Below, in pieces: positions 33,177 through 42,701 of a stretch of 64,000 nt of DNA. The stretch is from NCBI GenBank assembly GCA_965213845.1, contig CBDCAI010000014.1, forward strand, positions 496,001-560,000, given 5' to 3'. The translations under genes were made by a program, and so were the position numbers. The stretch is from JBBROS01 sp965213845. Its GTDB lineage: Bacteria > Pseudomonadota > Alphaproteobacteria > Acetobacterales > Acetobacteraceae. The notes below the pieces were generated by a model. That model was not told where the DNA came from and ran no database searches. It worked only from the letters and a program-made list of their open reading frames with translations. The stretch's first letter is position 1; each line of letters begins with the position of its first letter.

Positions 33177-35528
33177 CTAAACCGACACAGGCTCCGAGAC
33201 AATCGGTGGCTGGGCCGGTGGCTGGGCCGGTGGCTGGGCCGGTGGCTGGGCCGGTGGCTGGGCCGGTGGCTGGGCCGGTGGCTGGGAGGGCTGCAGGGAG
33301 GGCGGCAGGGCCAACGGAAGCGCCAGCGTGGCGACCGCACCCGGCCCATTCGCCCGATCGTCCAGGTCCAGCCGGCCGCCATGGTCTTCCATGATCTTCT
33401 TCACGATTGCGAGGCCGAGGCCGGTCCCCTTCACCTTGTGGGTCACATAGGGCTCGGTCAGCCGGCCGCGGTCCTGCTGCGGCAGCCCGACTCCATCATC
33501 CTCCACCTGCACCAGCACCATGTCGGCGCCGTTCTCGTGATGCACCTCGACGCGCACCGCGATTCGGCCCGCGGCCTCGCCGGGGTCGCGCGGCCGCATG
33601 CCCACCGCGTCGGCGGCATTCTGCAGCAGGTTGGTCAGGGCCTGGCCCAGCAGGCGGCGGTCGCAGGTCGCCATCGGGCCGCGGTCGGGGATGAACGTCG
33701 TCCATTCGATCTCGGGCCGGGCACTGCGCTGCAGGATCAGCGCCTCCCGCGCGATCCGGCCGACATCCTCGGGCCGCAGCACCGGTTGCGGCATGCGCGC
33801 GAAGGCCGAGAACTCGTCCACCATGCGCCCGATATCCTCGACGTGCCGCACGATCGTGTCGGCGCACTGGGCGAAGGTCACGGGGTCCGACGTGATCTCC
33901 CGCGTGAAGCGGCGCTTCAGGCGTTCGGCGCTGAGCTGGATGGGGGTCAGCGGGTTCTTGATCTCGTGCGCGATGCGCCGCGCCACGTCGGCCCAGGCGG
34001 CCTTGCGCTGGGCGGATTGCAGCTCCGTGATGTCGTCGAACGTCACGACGTAGCCCAGCGCCCGCCCGCCCCGGCTGTCGCCGCCGATCCGCGCCAGCAG
34101 CGTGCGCCGGCGCTGCGGCGGCCCGATCTCCACCTCGGCCGTGCGCGCCCGGTCGGGGCTGGCGGCCACCTCGTCCAGCAGCACCGCGAACTCGGGCACC
34201 GTCTCGCGCAGCGGCCGGCCCATCTCGGCCAGCAGGTCCATCCCCAGCAGGCGCCCGGCCGCGCTGTTCGGCAGCTCGATCCGGCCCGCGGCATCGAGCC
34301 CGATCACCCCGGCCGACACCCCCGACAGCACGGTCTCCGTGAACCGCCGGCGTTCGTCGATCTGGCTGTAGGCGTCCATCAGCTCCGTCCGCTGCGCCGC
34401 CAGCTGGCCCGTCATCCGGTTGAACGCCCGCGACAGGCCCGCCACCTCGTCCTCGCTCTGCATCTCCGGCACCCGCACGCCCAGGTCGCCGGCGCGCACC
34501 CGCTCGGCGGCCAGGATCAGCCGCCCGATGGGCCGTGCGATCTGGTTGGCCAGTACCAGGCCCAGCAGCACCGCCGCCGACAGCACCAGCAGCGCCACCA
34601 GGGCGAAGATCAGCGCGAAGGTGATCTGCAGGCCCGACCGATTCTCGTCCAGCCGGTGATACTCGGCCACCGCCTGCTCCGTGCGGGCCATGTGGTCCAG
34701 GATCTGCTGGTCCACCGGCCGCCCGATCAGCAGCATCAGCGTCGGCATCGCGTTCAGCTGCACCACGGCCCGCACCTGGTTGCCGTCGGCGCTGCCGATC
34801 ACCGCGACCTCGCCGCTGCGCGCCAGCTCCGTCGCTTCCGAAGGGGCCGGGTCCACGCCGTAGCCGGACATGATGCCCACGCCGGCCACCACCTGGTTGG
34901 TGACGGGCTCGTAGATGATCGCCTCCGTCAGGCCGCGCAGCACCGTCTGCGTCTGCAGGATCTGACCGAAGGTATAAGGGTCGTTGGACAGCAGCTGCCC
35001 GGCCCGGGCCAGGTCGTTCGCCATGCCCAGCGCATCGGTGCGGATGTTGTTCCGATGCTCTTCCAGATACCCGCGCGACGCCTCCAGGCTCTCGTTCAGC
35101 GCCGTCCGCACGCGGTCGTTGAACCAGGCCTGGATCCCGAGATTGAAGAAGGCCGTGGCGAAGATGGCCACCACGATCGTCGGCGTGACCGCGACCACGC
35201 TGAACAGCATCACCAGCCGCACGTGCAGGCGCGACCCGGCCGAGCCCCGCCGCCGTTCCACCCACACGCGGGTCAGCCGCCCGGCCAGCACCGCGCCCAG
35301 CAGCAGCAGCACCACGAGGTTCGCCAGCACCATGCCGAAGATCAGGTTCGGCCGCCGCGACAGCGACGCCCCGCCGGACAGCAGCACGAACGTCCCGACC
35401 CCCAGCGCCAGCGCGATGAACGCCAGCACCAGCGTCACCACCTTGCCCAGCAGCGCGTTGACGGCCCGGCGCCACAGCGCGTGCACCGGGCCCATCCGCA
35501 GCGAGCGTGGGTCGAGCGGCGCGTTCAT
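33177..35528 (-). CDS. ntrY: Nitrogen-regulation sensor kinase NtrY
   Basis: A 783-residue membrane histidine kinase sensing nitrogen or redox state and phosphorylating NtrX. Three N-terminal transmembrane helices (about residues 25-110) precede a periplasmic segment of about 180 residues and a fourth helix. HAMP follows (QIARPIGRLILAAERVRAGD), then a PAS domain (FTETVLSGVSAGVIGLDAAG). The HisKA domain has its phospho-His in RRIAHEIKNPLTPIQLSAER, and HATPase has DGVGLPQQDRGRL and GTGLGLAIVKKI. Past the kinase domain the C-terminus is a low-complexity Pro/Ala/Gln tail built of a 12-bp repeat. It ends 10 bases before ntrX. Confidence 0.94.
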   Translation of the reverse strand: MNAPLDPRSLRMGPVHALWRRAVNALLGKVVTLVLAFIALALGVGTFVLLSGGASLSRRPNLIFGMVLANLVVLLLLGAVLAGRLTRVWVERRRGSAGSRLHVRLVMLFSVVAVTPTIVVAIFATAFFNLGIQAWFNDRVRTALNESLEASRGYLEEHRNNIRTDALGMANDLARAGQLLSNDPYTFGQILQTQTVLRGLTEAIIYEPVTNQVVAGVGIMSGYGVDPAPSEATELARSGEVAVIGSADGNQVRAVVQLNAMPTLMLLIGRPVDQQILDHMARTEQAVAEYHRLDENRSGLQITFALIFALVALLVLSAAVLLGLVLANQIARPIGRLILAAERVRAGDLGVRVPEMQSEDEVAGLSRAFNRMTGQLAAQRTELMDAYSQIDERRRFTETVLSGVSAGVIGLDAAGRIELPNSAAGRLLGMDLLAEMGRPLRETVPEFAVLLDEVAASPDRARTAEVEIGPPQRRRTLLARIGGDSRGGRALGYVVTFDDITELQSAQRKAAWADVARRIAHEIKNPLTPIQLSAERLKRRFTREITSDPVTFAQCADTIVRHVEDIGRMVDEFSAFARMPQPVLRPEDVGRIAREALILQRSARPEIEWTTFIPDRGPMATCDRRLLGQALTNLLQNAADAVGMRPRDPGEAAGRIAVRVEVHHENGADMVLVQVEDDGVGLPQQDRGRLTEPYVTHKVKGTGLGLAIVKKIMEDHGGRLDLDDRANGPGAVATLALPLALPPSLQPSQPPAQPPAQPPAQPPAQPPAQPPAQPPIVSEPVSV
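33205..33288. repeat. 12-bp tandem repeat in the 3' end of ntrY
   Basis: Six exact copies and one partial copy of GGTGGCTGGGCC (as read on the + strand), encoding repeated Pro-Ala-Gln-Pro in the C-terminal tail of NtrY. Since the unit is a multiple of three, copy-number change would lengthen or shorten the tail without frameshift. Confidence 0.92.
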
Positions 35529-35543
35529 GCCGACCGCCCTGCC

Positions 35544-36995
<1,452 letters not shown>

Positions 36996-37058
36996 GCAGG
37001 GTCCTTTGGGTCGCGGGCGGGTCGCGGGGCAGGCAGGCGTCTTCGGCCCGGCGACGGC

Positions 37059-38228
37059 CTATGTGCTCTCGGCCGCCTCGGTCAGCACCGGCAGGCAGAG
37101 GCGGAACTCCGTCCGGCCCGGGCGGCTGTCGACCTCGATCAGCCCATCGTGGTCGCCGACGATCTTGGCCACCAGGGCAAGCCCCAGCCCGCTGCCCGTC
37201 GGCTTGCCGCTGACGAAGGGCTCGAACAGATGCGGGCGGATGTCCTCGGCGATCCCCGGCCCGTTGTCGCGCACCGTCACCAGCAGCGGCAGATGCTGAC
37301 GCTGCCCGCCGCCCGGCACCGCCAGTCGGACGCCATGCTGGTAGGCCGTGGTCAGCACGATCTCGCCCCCGCCACGCTGACTGAGGCTCGGGTCGGCCTG
37401 GATCGCCTCCGCGGCGTTCTTCACCAGGTTCAGCAGCACCTGCACCAGCTGGTCGCGGTTGCCCCATACTGGCGGCAGCGACGGGTCGTACACCTCCGTC
37501 AGCCGCAGCCCGTGCGCGAAGCCCGACAGCGCGAGCCGCCGCACATGCTCCAGGACACGATGGATGTTCACCGCCCGGCGCTCGATCGGCTTCTCGCCGA
37601 ACACCTCCATGCGGTCGACCAGCGCCCGGATCCGGTCCGCCTCGTCGCGGATCAGCACCGTCAGCTCCCGGTCCGCGTCCCCCACGCTGCTTTCCAGCAG
37701 CTGTGCCGCGCCCCGGATGCCCGAGAGCGGGTTCTTCACCTCGTGCGCCAAGATGGCCGACATGCCCGTCACGCTGCGCGCCGCGCCCCGGAACGCCATC
37801 TGCCGGTACAACGAGCGCGCCGCCGAAGTGTCCTGCAGCGTCACCAGCACCGCGCCCGGCTCCTCCGGCAGCGGCGTCGCATGCATCGTGATCGACCGCT
37901 TGTGCAGCCGGGGTCCCTCCAGGGCCAGGTCATGGTCGGCGATGGTGGTGCCGTGCCGGCGGACCTGGTCCAGCAGGCTGAAGATCGGGTTGTCGGGCGG
38001 CAGCAACGTGTTCAGCGTGACCTGCGCCAGCTGCAGCATCGACTGCCCCAGGAACTGCTCGGCCGCCTGGTTCGCGTATCGGAACCGGTTGTCGGGGTCC
38101 AGCAGCACCGTGGGCACCGGCATCGCCCCCAGCATCGCCATGCCATCCAAAGACGCGAACGTCGCCGGGGCCCGCGGCGACAGGCGCTCGACGATGGCCA
38201 GCCGGCCCCGGGCAAGCGCGCCCTTCAT
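37059..38228 (-). CDS. ntrB: Nitrogen-regulation sensor kinase NtrB (GlnL)
   Basis: A 389-residue cytosolic histidine kinase that responds to PII and controls NtrC. The N-terminal PAS domain (PVPTVLLDPDNRFRYANQAA, about residues 35-55) is followed by the H-box with phospho-His in GMSAILAHEVKNPLSGIRGA (about residue 165) and the N-box VQVLLNLVKNAAEAIQ. G-boxes are VTVRDNGPGIAEDIRPHLFE and GKPTGSGLGLALVAKIV. No membrane segments are seen. Its ATG overlaps the dusB stop (ATGA), so it is coupled to dusB, the classic nifR3-ntrBC arrangement. Confidence 0.95.
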   Translation of the reverse strand: MKGALARGRLAIVERLSPRAPATFASLDGMAMLGAMPVPTVLLDPDNRFRYANQAAEQFLGQSMLQLAQVTLNTLLPPDNPIFSLLDQVRRHGTTIADHDLALEGPRLHKRSITMHATPLPEEPGAVLVTLQDTSAARSLYRQMAFRGAARSVTGMSAILAHEVKNPLSGIRGAAQLLESSVGDADRELTVLIRDEADRIRALVDRMEVFGEKPIERRAVNIHRVLEHVRRLALSGFAHGLRLTEVYDPSLPPVWGNRDQLVQVLLNLVKNAAEAIQADPSLSQRGGGEIVLTTAYQHGVRLAVPGGGQRQHLPLLVTVRDNGPGIAEDIRPHLFEPFVSGKPTGSGLGLALVAKIVGDHDGLIEVDSRPGRTEFRLCLPVLTEAAEST

Positions 38229-39313
38229 GCGGCCAGCGTCTCCGGCGTCGTATCCACGGGCGTCGCGGTGCGGCAGGCGCCGGCGGCGATCAGCGGATCA
38301 TAGAAGGCGTCGATCAACGTCCGCACCCCCTCCGCCGAGGGGGTGCGGTTCACCGCCGCCCGGAACTCGGCCGACCCGAACAGGCCGCGCGAGTACCACG
38401 ACACGTGCTTGCGGGCCACACGGACCCCGGCTTCCTTGCCGCAATGGATCAGCATCGCCTCATAATGATCGAGAAGGACTTGCTTCTGCTCCGCCAGGCT
38501 CGGCTCGGTCTGTGGCTGGCCCGTCATCAGGTAGCGGGCGACCTGCGCCGTGAACCAGGGGCGCCCGTAGCAGCCCCGGCCGATCATCACGCCGTCGGCG
38601 CCCGACTGCCGCAGCGCCTCCGCGGCGTCCTGCTCGGTCAGGATGTCGCCGTTCGCGATCACGGGGATCGTCACCGCCGCCTTCACGCTCGCGATGAAGC
38701 GCCAGTCGGCCGTCCCGGTGTAGAACTGCTGCCGGGTGCGGCCGTGCACCGTGACCATGCGGATGCCGCAGGCTTCGGCGATGCGGGCCAGGCTGGGCGC
38801 ATTGAGGTTGGCGTGATCCCAGCCCATCCGCATCTTGAGCGTGACCGGCACGTCCACGGCCCGCACCGTCGCCTCCAGCAGCCGCGCCGCCGCCACCTCG
38901 TCGCGCATCAGGGCCGAGCCGGCCGCCTGGCCCACCGCGACCTTCTTCACCGGACAGCCGAAATTGATGTCCACCAGGTTGGCCCCGTGCCCCACGGCGA
39001 TCCGCGCCGCCTCCGCCATGGCCGCGGGGTCGCACCCCGCCAACTGGACCGCGGCCGGGCCGCCGCTGCCGTCCACCTCCGCCATGCGCAGCGTGGTCCG
39101 GTTTTCCCGCACCATTGCCCAGGAAGCGATCATTTCGGAGACGACCAGCCCTGCCCCGTGCCGCTTCGCCAGCCGGCGGAACGGCAGGTCCGTGACGCCC
39201 GACATCGGCGCCAGGATCACCGGCAGCTCGATCCGCACGGAAGTCGCGCCGTCGCCCAGCGTCAAGGGACCAAGGGTTGGGGCGTGCAACGAGGTATTCG
39301 GACTGCCCATCAT
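38225..39313 (-). CDS. dusB: tRNA-dihydrouridine synthase DusB (NifR3)
   Basis: A flavoenzyme of about 360 residues reducing uridines in the tRNA D-loop. The TIM-barrel start is PVILAPMSGVTDLPFRRLAK, the catalytic Cys is in NLVDINFGCPVKKVAVGQAA (about residue 115), and the C-terminal motif GVMIGRGCYGRPWFTAQVAR is typical of DusB. Two adjacent ATGs (39313 and 39310) are equally good starts; the open frame runs over 1 kb further upstream but is antisense to ispDF. It is the first gene of the dusB-ntrB-ntrC-ntrY-ntrX-aminotransferase operon and is divergent from ispDF. Confidence 0.94.
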   Translation of the reverse strand: MMGSPNTSLHAPTLGPLTLGDGATSVRIELPVILAPMSGVTDLPFRRLAKRHGAGLVVSEMIASWAMVRENRTTLRMAEVDGSGGPAAVQLAGCDPAAMAEAARIAVGHGANLVDINFGCPVKKVAVGQAAGSALMRDEVAAARLLEATVRAVDVPVTLKMRMGWDHANLNAPSLARIAEACGIRMVTVHGRTRQQFYTGTADWRFIASVKAAVTIPVIANGDILTEQDAAEALRQSGADGVMIGRGCYGRPWFTAQVARYLMTGQPQTEPSLAEQKQVLLDHYEAMLIHCGKEAGVRVARKHVSWYSRGLFGSAEFRAAVNRTPSAEGVRTLIDAFYDPLIAAGACRTATPVDTTPETLAA

Positions 39314-39430
39314 TTGTGCACATTTACGGGATGGCTGCGGCGCATGCAATCGCCGCGTGGGCTCCGGGCAGCCTCGACCATCCGGGACGCCGGGTTGACG
39401 GCCTGCCGACGGGACCGCATTGCTCCGCCC

Positions 39431-40561
39431 ATGCGTGTCGCCGCCCTCCTCGTCGCTGCCGGCTCCGGCCTTCGGTTCGGCGCGCCCCAGCCGAAGCAGT
39501 TCGCCCTCCTGGGCGGAAAACCCGTGCTGCGCTGGGCAGCGGAGGCGCTGGCGCCGCACGTCGCCCTGCTGCAGCCGGTGGGCGACCCCGATCCGCTCGC
39601 CGCCGCGCTCGACGGGATCGAGACCCTGCCCATCGTCGCCGGCGGTGCCACACGACAGGAAAGCGTGCTGGCCGGGCTGGAGGCGCTGGCGCCCCACGCG
39701 CCCGACATCGTGCTGGTCCATGACGCGGCCCGCCCCTTCATCCCGCCCGGCACCATCGAGGCGCTGCTGGCCGCGTTGCGCGACGCACCCGGCGCCATCC
39801 CCGCCGTGCCCGTCGCCGATACGCTGAAACGGGCCAGCGCCGGGCGTATCGAGGCCACCGTGCCCCGCGCCGGACTGTTCCGCGCGCAGACGCCCCAGGC
39901 CTTCCATTTCCCGCTGTTGCTTGCGATCCATCGCAGCGGCGCCCCCGGCGCGACGGACGACGCAGCCCTTCTGGAAGAAGCCGGCCATTCCGTCGCACTC
40001 GTCCCGGGTGCGGAGGAAAACATCAAGCTCACCTACCCGGAGGACCTCGTGCGGCTGGAACGCATCCTGACGCCCACCCTGTTCCCGCGCACCGGGACGG
40101 GCTTCGACGTGCACGTGCTGACCGAGGGGCGCCCGCTCATCATCTGCGGCATCACCGTTCCGCACGAGAAGGGGCTGGCCGGCCACTCCGACGCCGATGT
40201 CGGGATCCATGCGCTGTGCGACGCGATCTACGGTGCGCTCGCCGAGGGCGACATCGGCCGGCACTTCCCCCCCAGCGAGGCCACCTGGAAGGACGCCGAC
40301 AGCGCCCGCTTCCTGCGCCATGCCGCCGGGCGGATCGCAGCCCGCGGCGGGCGCCTGGCCAATGTCGACGTCACCCTGATCTGCGAGCGCCCCAAGATCA
40401 CGCCGCACGCCCCCGCCATGATCGAAAGGCTGGCCGCCCTGCTGGACGTCGACCCGGCCCGGGTCTCGGTCAAGGCCACCACCACGGAACGCCTGGGGTT
40501 CCCCGGCCGTGGCGAGGGGATCGCCGCCCAGGCGGTGGCGACGGTGCTGTTGCCGGATTGA
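39431..40561 (+). CDS. ispDF: Bifunctional IspD/IspF isoprenoid-pathway enzyme
   Basis: A 376-residue fusion catalysing two steps of the MEP pathway. IspD (residues 1-220) is CDP-ME synthase: AALLVAAGSGLRFG, PKQFALLGGKPVL, the VLVHDAARPFIPPGT segment and RAQTPQAFHF. IspF (about residues 222-376) is MEcPP synthase: RTGTGFDVHVL, HEKGLAGHSDADVGIHALCD with zinc ligands, IGRHFPPSEATWKDADS and KATTTERLGFPGRGEGIAAQ. The fusion is a common alphaproteobacterial form. The ATG at 39431 gives the exact family N-terminus; the frame before it is antisense to dusB. Confidence 0.96.
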   Translation: MRVAALLVAAGSGLRFGAPQPKQFALLGGKPVLRWAAEALAPHVALLQPVGDPDPLAAALDGIETLPIVAGGATRQESVLAGLEALAPHAPDIVLVHDAARPFIPPGTIEALLAALRDAPGAIPAVPVADTLKRASAGRIEATVPRAGLFRAQTPQAFHFPLLLAIHRSGAPGATDDAALLEEAGHSVALVPGAEENIKLTYPEDLVRLERILTPTLFPRTGTGFDVHVLTEGRPLIICGITVPHEKGLAGHSDADVGIHALCDAIYGALAEGDIGRHFPPSEATWKDADSARFLRHAAGRIAARGGRLANVDVTLICERPKITPHAPAMIERLAALLDVDPARVSVKATTTERLGFPGRGEGIAAQAVATVLLPD

Positions 40562-40574
40562 AGGTCAAAGGGTT

Positions 40575-40651
40575 TGGTCGGAGCGGCCGGATTCGAACCG
40601 ACGACCCTCAGTCCCCCAGACTGATGCGCTACCAGACTGCGCTACGCTCCG
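40575..40651 (-). tRNA. tRNA-Pro (anticodon GGG)
   Basis: A 77-nt cloverleaf on the minus strand. The acceptor arms CGGAGCG and CGCTCCG pair fully, followed by A and an encoded CCA (40575-40577). The D-arm has AGCGCAGTCTGGTAGCGC, the anticodon loop is CTGGGGG within a TCAGT/ACTGA stem (anticodon GGG), and the T-arm contains GGTTCGAATCC. It lies between ispDF and the merR-ihfA genes. Confidence 0.97.
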
Positions 40652-40709
40652 ACCGAGATTGGGCGTGTAGCAGCCTCGGTCGGGCAGGGCAATCCGGAGC
40701 CTGGCGAGT

Positions 40710-41255
40710 TTATGGCAGCAGGCGGCGCAGGGTGACGAGTTCGGTCAGCGCGTCGGCCAGAAGCGCCCGAAGGCGGCGGACCTCCTCCGCATCGGCCGGG
40801 TGTGAGCCTGCCGGGGCTGGCCCCGCATCCGGCCGAGCCTCGCCGCGTGTAACCGGGTTGGCAAGCTCCAGCACGGCCGGCGCCGGCACGGCGCGCTCGG
40901 CTTCCGCCGCCAGCCGCTCGGCGGCCGGCGCGGGCGGGATGTCGTCGGACAGCTGCCCGCCGCCGTCCCGGAGCAGGCGCTGCACGCCCTTGATCGTGTA
41001 ACCCTGGATATACAGCAGGTCCGAGATGCGGCGCAGCAGGTTGATGTCGTCCGGGCGATAGTAGCGGCGCCCGCCACCCCGCTTCAGCGGCTTGACCTGC
41101 GGGAACTTGGTTTCCCAGAAGCGCAGCACGTGCTGCGGGATATGCAGCTCGTCCGCGACCTCGCTGATCGTGCGGAATGCGTTCGGCGCCTTCTTCGCAC
41201 GGTGCCGCGCCTCGATCCCGCCCTCGTCGGGCAGGAGGTCGGGCAGGCCGCTCAT
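40710..41255 (-). CDS. MerR-family regulator next to ihfA
   Basis: A 181-residue winged-helix protein. The MerR HTH is FRTISEVADELHIPQHVLRF (about residues 26-45) followed by the wing VKPLKRGGGRRYYRPDDINL, and IQGYTIKGVQRLLRDGG begins the dimerisation helix. The C-terminal half is Ala/Pro/Glu-rich and variable. No cysteine or obvious ligand pocket is present. A MerR gene directly downstream of ihfA is common in bacteria (E. coli lacks it), and its regulon is generally unknown. Its start overlaps the ihfA stop (ATGA). Confidence 0.88.
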   Translation of the reverse strand: MSGLPDLLPDEGGIEARHRAKKAPNAFRTISEVADELHIPQHVLRFWETKFPQVKPLKRGGGRRYYRPDDINLLRRISDLLYIQGYTIKGVQRLLRDGGGQLSDDIPPAPAAERLAAEAERAVPAPAVLELANPVTRGEARPDAGPAPAGSHPADAEEVRRLRALLADALTELVTLRRLLP

Positions 41256-41563
41256 TCGTCGTCCGTCGCGGGGATGGCGGTGCCGTTCACATGCGCCTTC
41301 AGCACCTGGCTCGGACGGAACGTCAGCACCCGGCGCGGCAGGATCGGCACCTCGATCCCCGTCTTGGGGTTGCGGCCGATCCGGCGGCCTTTCTGCCTGA
41401 CAGAAAAGGTGCCGAACCCGCTGATTTTCACCGATTCACCCGATTCGAGCGCGGCGGACATGCGTTCCAGAACCGTCTCCAGAAGCTCCGCGGAATCGTT
41501 GCGCGAGAGTCCGACTTGCGCGTAGATCGTCTCCGCCAACTGGGCTCGTGTCACCGTGCTCAT
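41252..41563 (-). CDS. ihfA: Integration host factor subunit alpha
   Basis: A 103-residue nucleoid protein that bends DNA as a heterodimer with IhfB and assists sigma-54 promoters such as those served by NtrC. Sequence features are TRAQLAETIYAQVGLSRNDS, MSAALESGESVKISGFGTFS, and the DNA-inserting beta-arm with GRNPKTGIEVPILPRRVLTF containing the intercalating Pro. The ATG at 41563 gives the usual N-terminus; an in-frame ATG at 41608 would add a hydrophobic lead that is not family-like. fabH ends about 110 bases upstream on the same strand. Confidence 0.95.
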   Translation of the reverse strand: MSTVTRAQLAETIYAQVGLSRNDSAELLETVLERMSAALESGESVKISGFGTFSVRQKGRRIGRNPKTGIEVPILPRRVLTFRPSQVLKAHVNGTAIPATDDE

Positions 41564-41673
41564 AATTTGCACGCTAAGCAGGAGGATCATAAGGGTCAAG
41601 CAAACCACTTGACCTTAAACCATTTATCGACGGTTGTTGCCGAAAGGTGACACCGTGGCAGTACCGCCCCGGC

Positions 41674-42633
41674 TTACATCCGCACCAGTGCCGAACCCCA
41701 CGTGATGCCGCCGCCGAGCGCCTCCATCAGTACCAGCGCGCCCTTCACGATCCGCCCGTCGGCGCAAGCCTCCGCCAGGGCCAGCGGGATGGACGCGGCC
41801 GAGGTGTTGGCGTGCCGGTCGACCGTGACCACCACCCGATCGGCATCGAGGCCCAGCTTCTTGCCCATGGCATCGATGATGCGCCGGTTGGCCTGGTGCG
41901 GCACCAGCCAGTCCACGTCGGCATGCGTCAACCCGTTGGCCGCCAGCGCCTCGTCCACCGCCGCGGCCAACTTGCCGACCGCATGGCGGAACACCTCCCG
42001 CCCGTTCATCACCAGGTGCCCCGGCCGGTGTGCCTGCCCGACGGCGCCGTCCACATACAGGATGTCCCCCAGCGTCCCCTGCGCGTGCAGATGGGTGGAC
42101 AGGATGCCGGGCCCGTCATCGGGGCCGGCCTGAAGCAACACCGCGCCCGCCCCGTCGCCGAACAGCACGCAGGTGCCCCGGTCCGACCAGTTCAGGATGC
42201 GCGAATACACTTCGCTCCCGATCACCAGCGCGCTACGGATCTGACCGCTGCGGATCATGCCGTCCGCGACCGAGAGCCCATAGATGAACCCGCTGCACGC
42301 CGCCGAGAGGTCGAACCCGAACCCCTGCCCGATGCCCAGCGCCGCCTGCACCCGCAACGCCGTCGCCGGAAACGCCTGGTCCGGCGTGCTGGTGGCCAGG
42401 ATCACCGCGTCGACGTCCCCCGGCCCGGCGCCCGCATCGTCCAGCGCCCGCTGCGCCGCCGCAGCGCCCATGAAGGCGCAGGTCTCGTGCGGGGCCGCCA
42501 GATGCCGCTGCTTGATGCCGGTCCGCTCCTGGATCCAGGCGTCCGATGTCTCCACGATTTCGGCCAGATCGTCGTTCGTGACGATCCGGTCCGGCAGGTA
42601 TCCTCCGACCCCGGTGACCCTGGCGCGCGGCAT
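41674..42633 (-). CDS. fabH: 3-oxoacyl-ACP synthase III (FabH)
   Basis: A 319-residue thiolase-fold enzyme starting fatty-acid synthesis from acetyl-CoA and malonyl-ACP. The catalytic Cys is in FDLSAACSGFIYGLSVADGM (about residue 112), the His in DVDWLVPHQANRRIIDAMGK (about residue 245), and the Asn in VVTVDRHANTSAASIPLALA (about residue 275), giving a complete Cys-His-Asn triad. It begins RARVTGVGGYLPDRIVTNDD as usual. It follows plsX by 68 bases on the same strand in the conserved rpmF-plsX-fabH order. Confidence 0.96.
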   Translation of the reverse strand: MPRARVTGVGGYLPDRIVTNDDLAEIVETSDAWIQERTGIKQRHLAAPHETCAFMGAAAAQRALDDAGAGPGDVDAVILATSTPDQAFPATALRVQAALGIGQGFGFDLSAACSGFIYGLSVADGMIRSGQIRSALVIGSEVYSRILNWSDRGTCVLFGDGAGAVLLQAGPDDGPGILSTHLHAQGTLGDILYVDGAVGQAHRPGHLVMNGREVFRHAVGKLAAAVDEALAANGLTHADVDWLVPHQANRRIIDAMGKKLGLDADRVVVTVDRHANTSAASIPLALAEACADGRIVKGALVLMEALGGGITWGSALVRM

Positions 42634-42701
42634 GGCCTACACTCCTGCCCCGGCAAGGCGGGCAGCCCGATGATCCCGTCGCGGCGTGCCGGACGCTGCC
42701 A

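Noticed and set aside
33205..33288. CRISPR-like regular repeat
   Set aside because: The 12-bp units are contiguous with no spacers and lie in frame within ntrY; it is a coding minisatellite.
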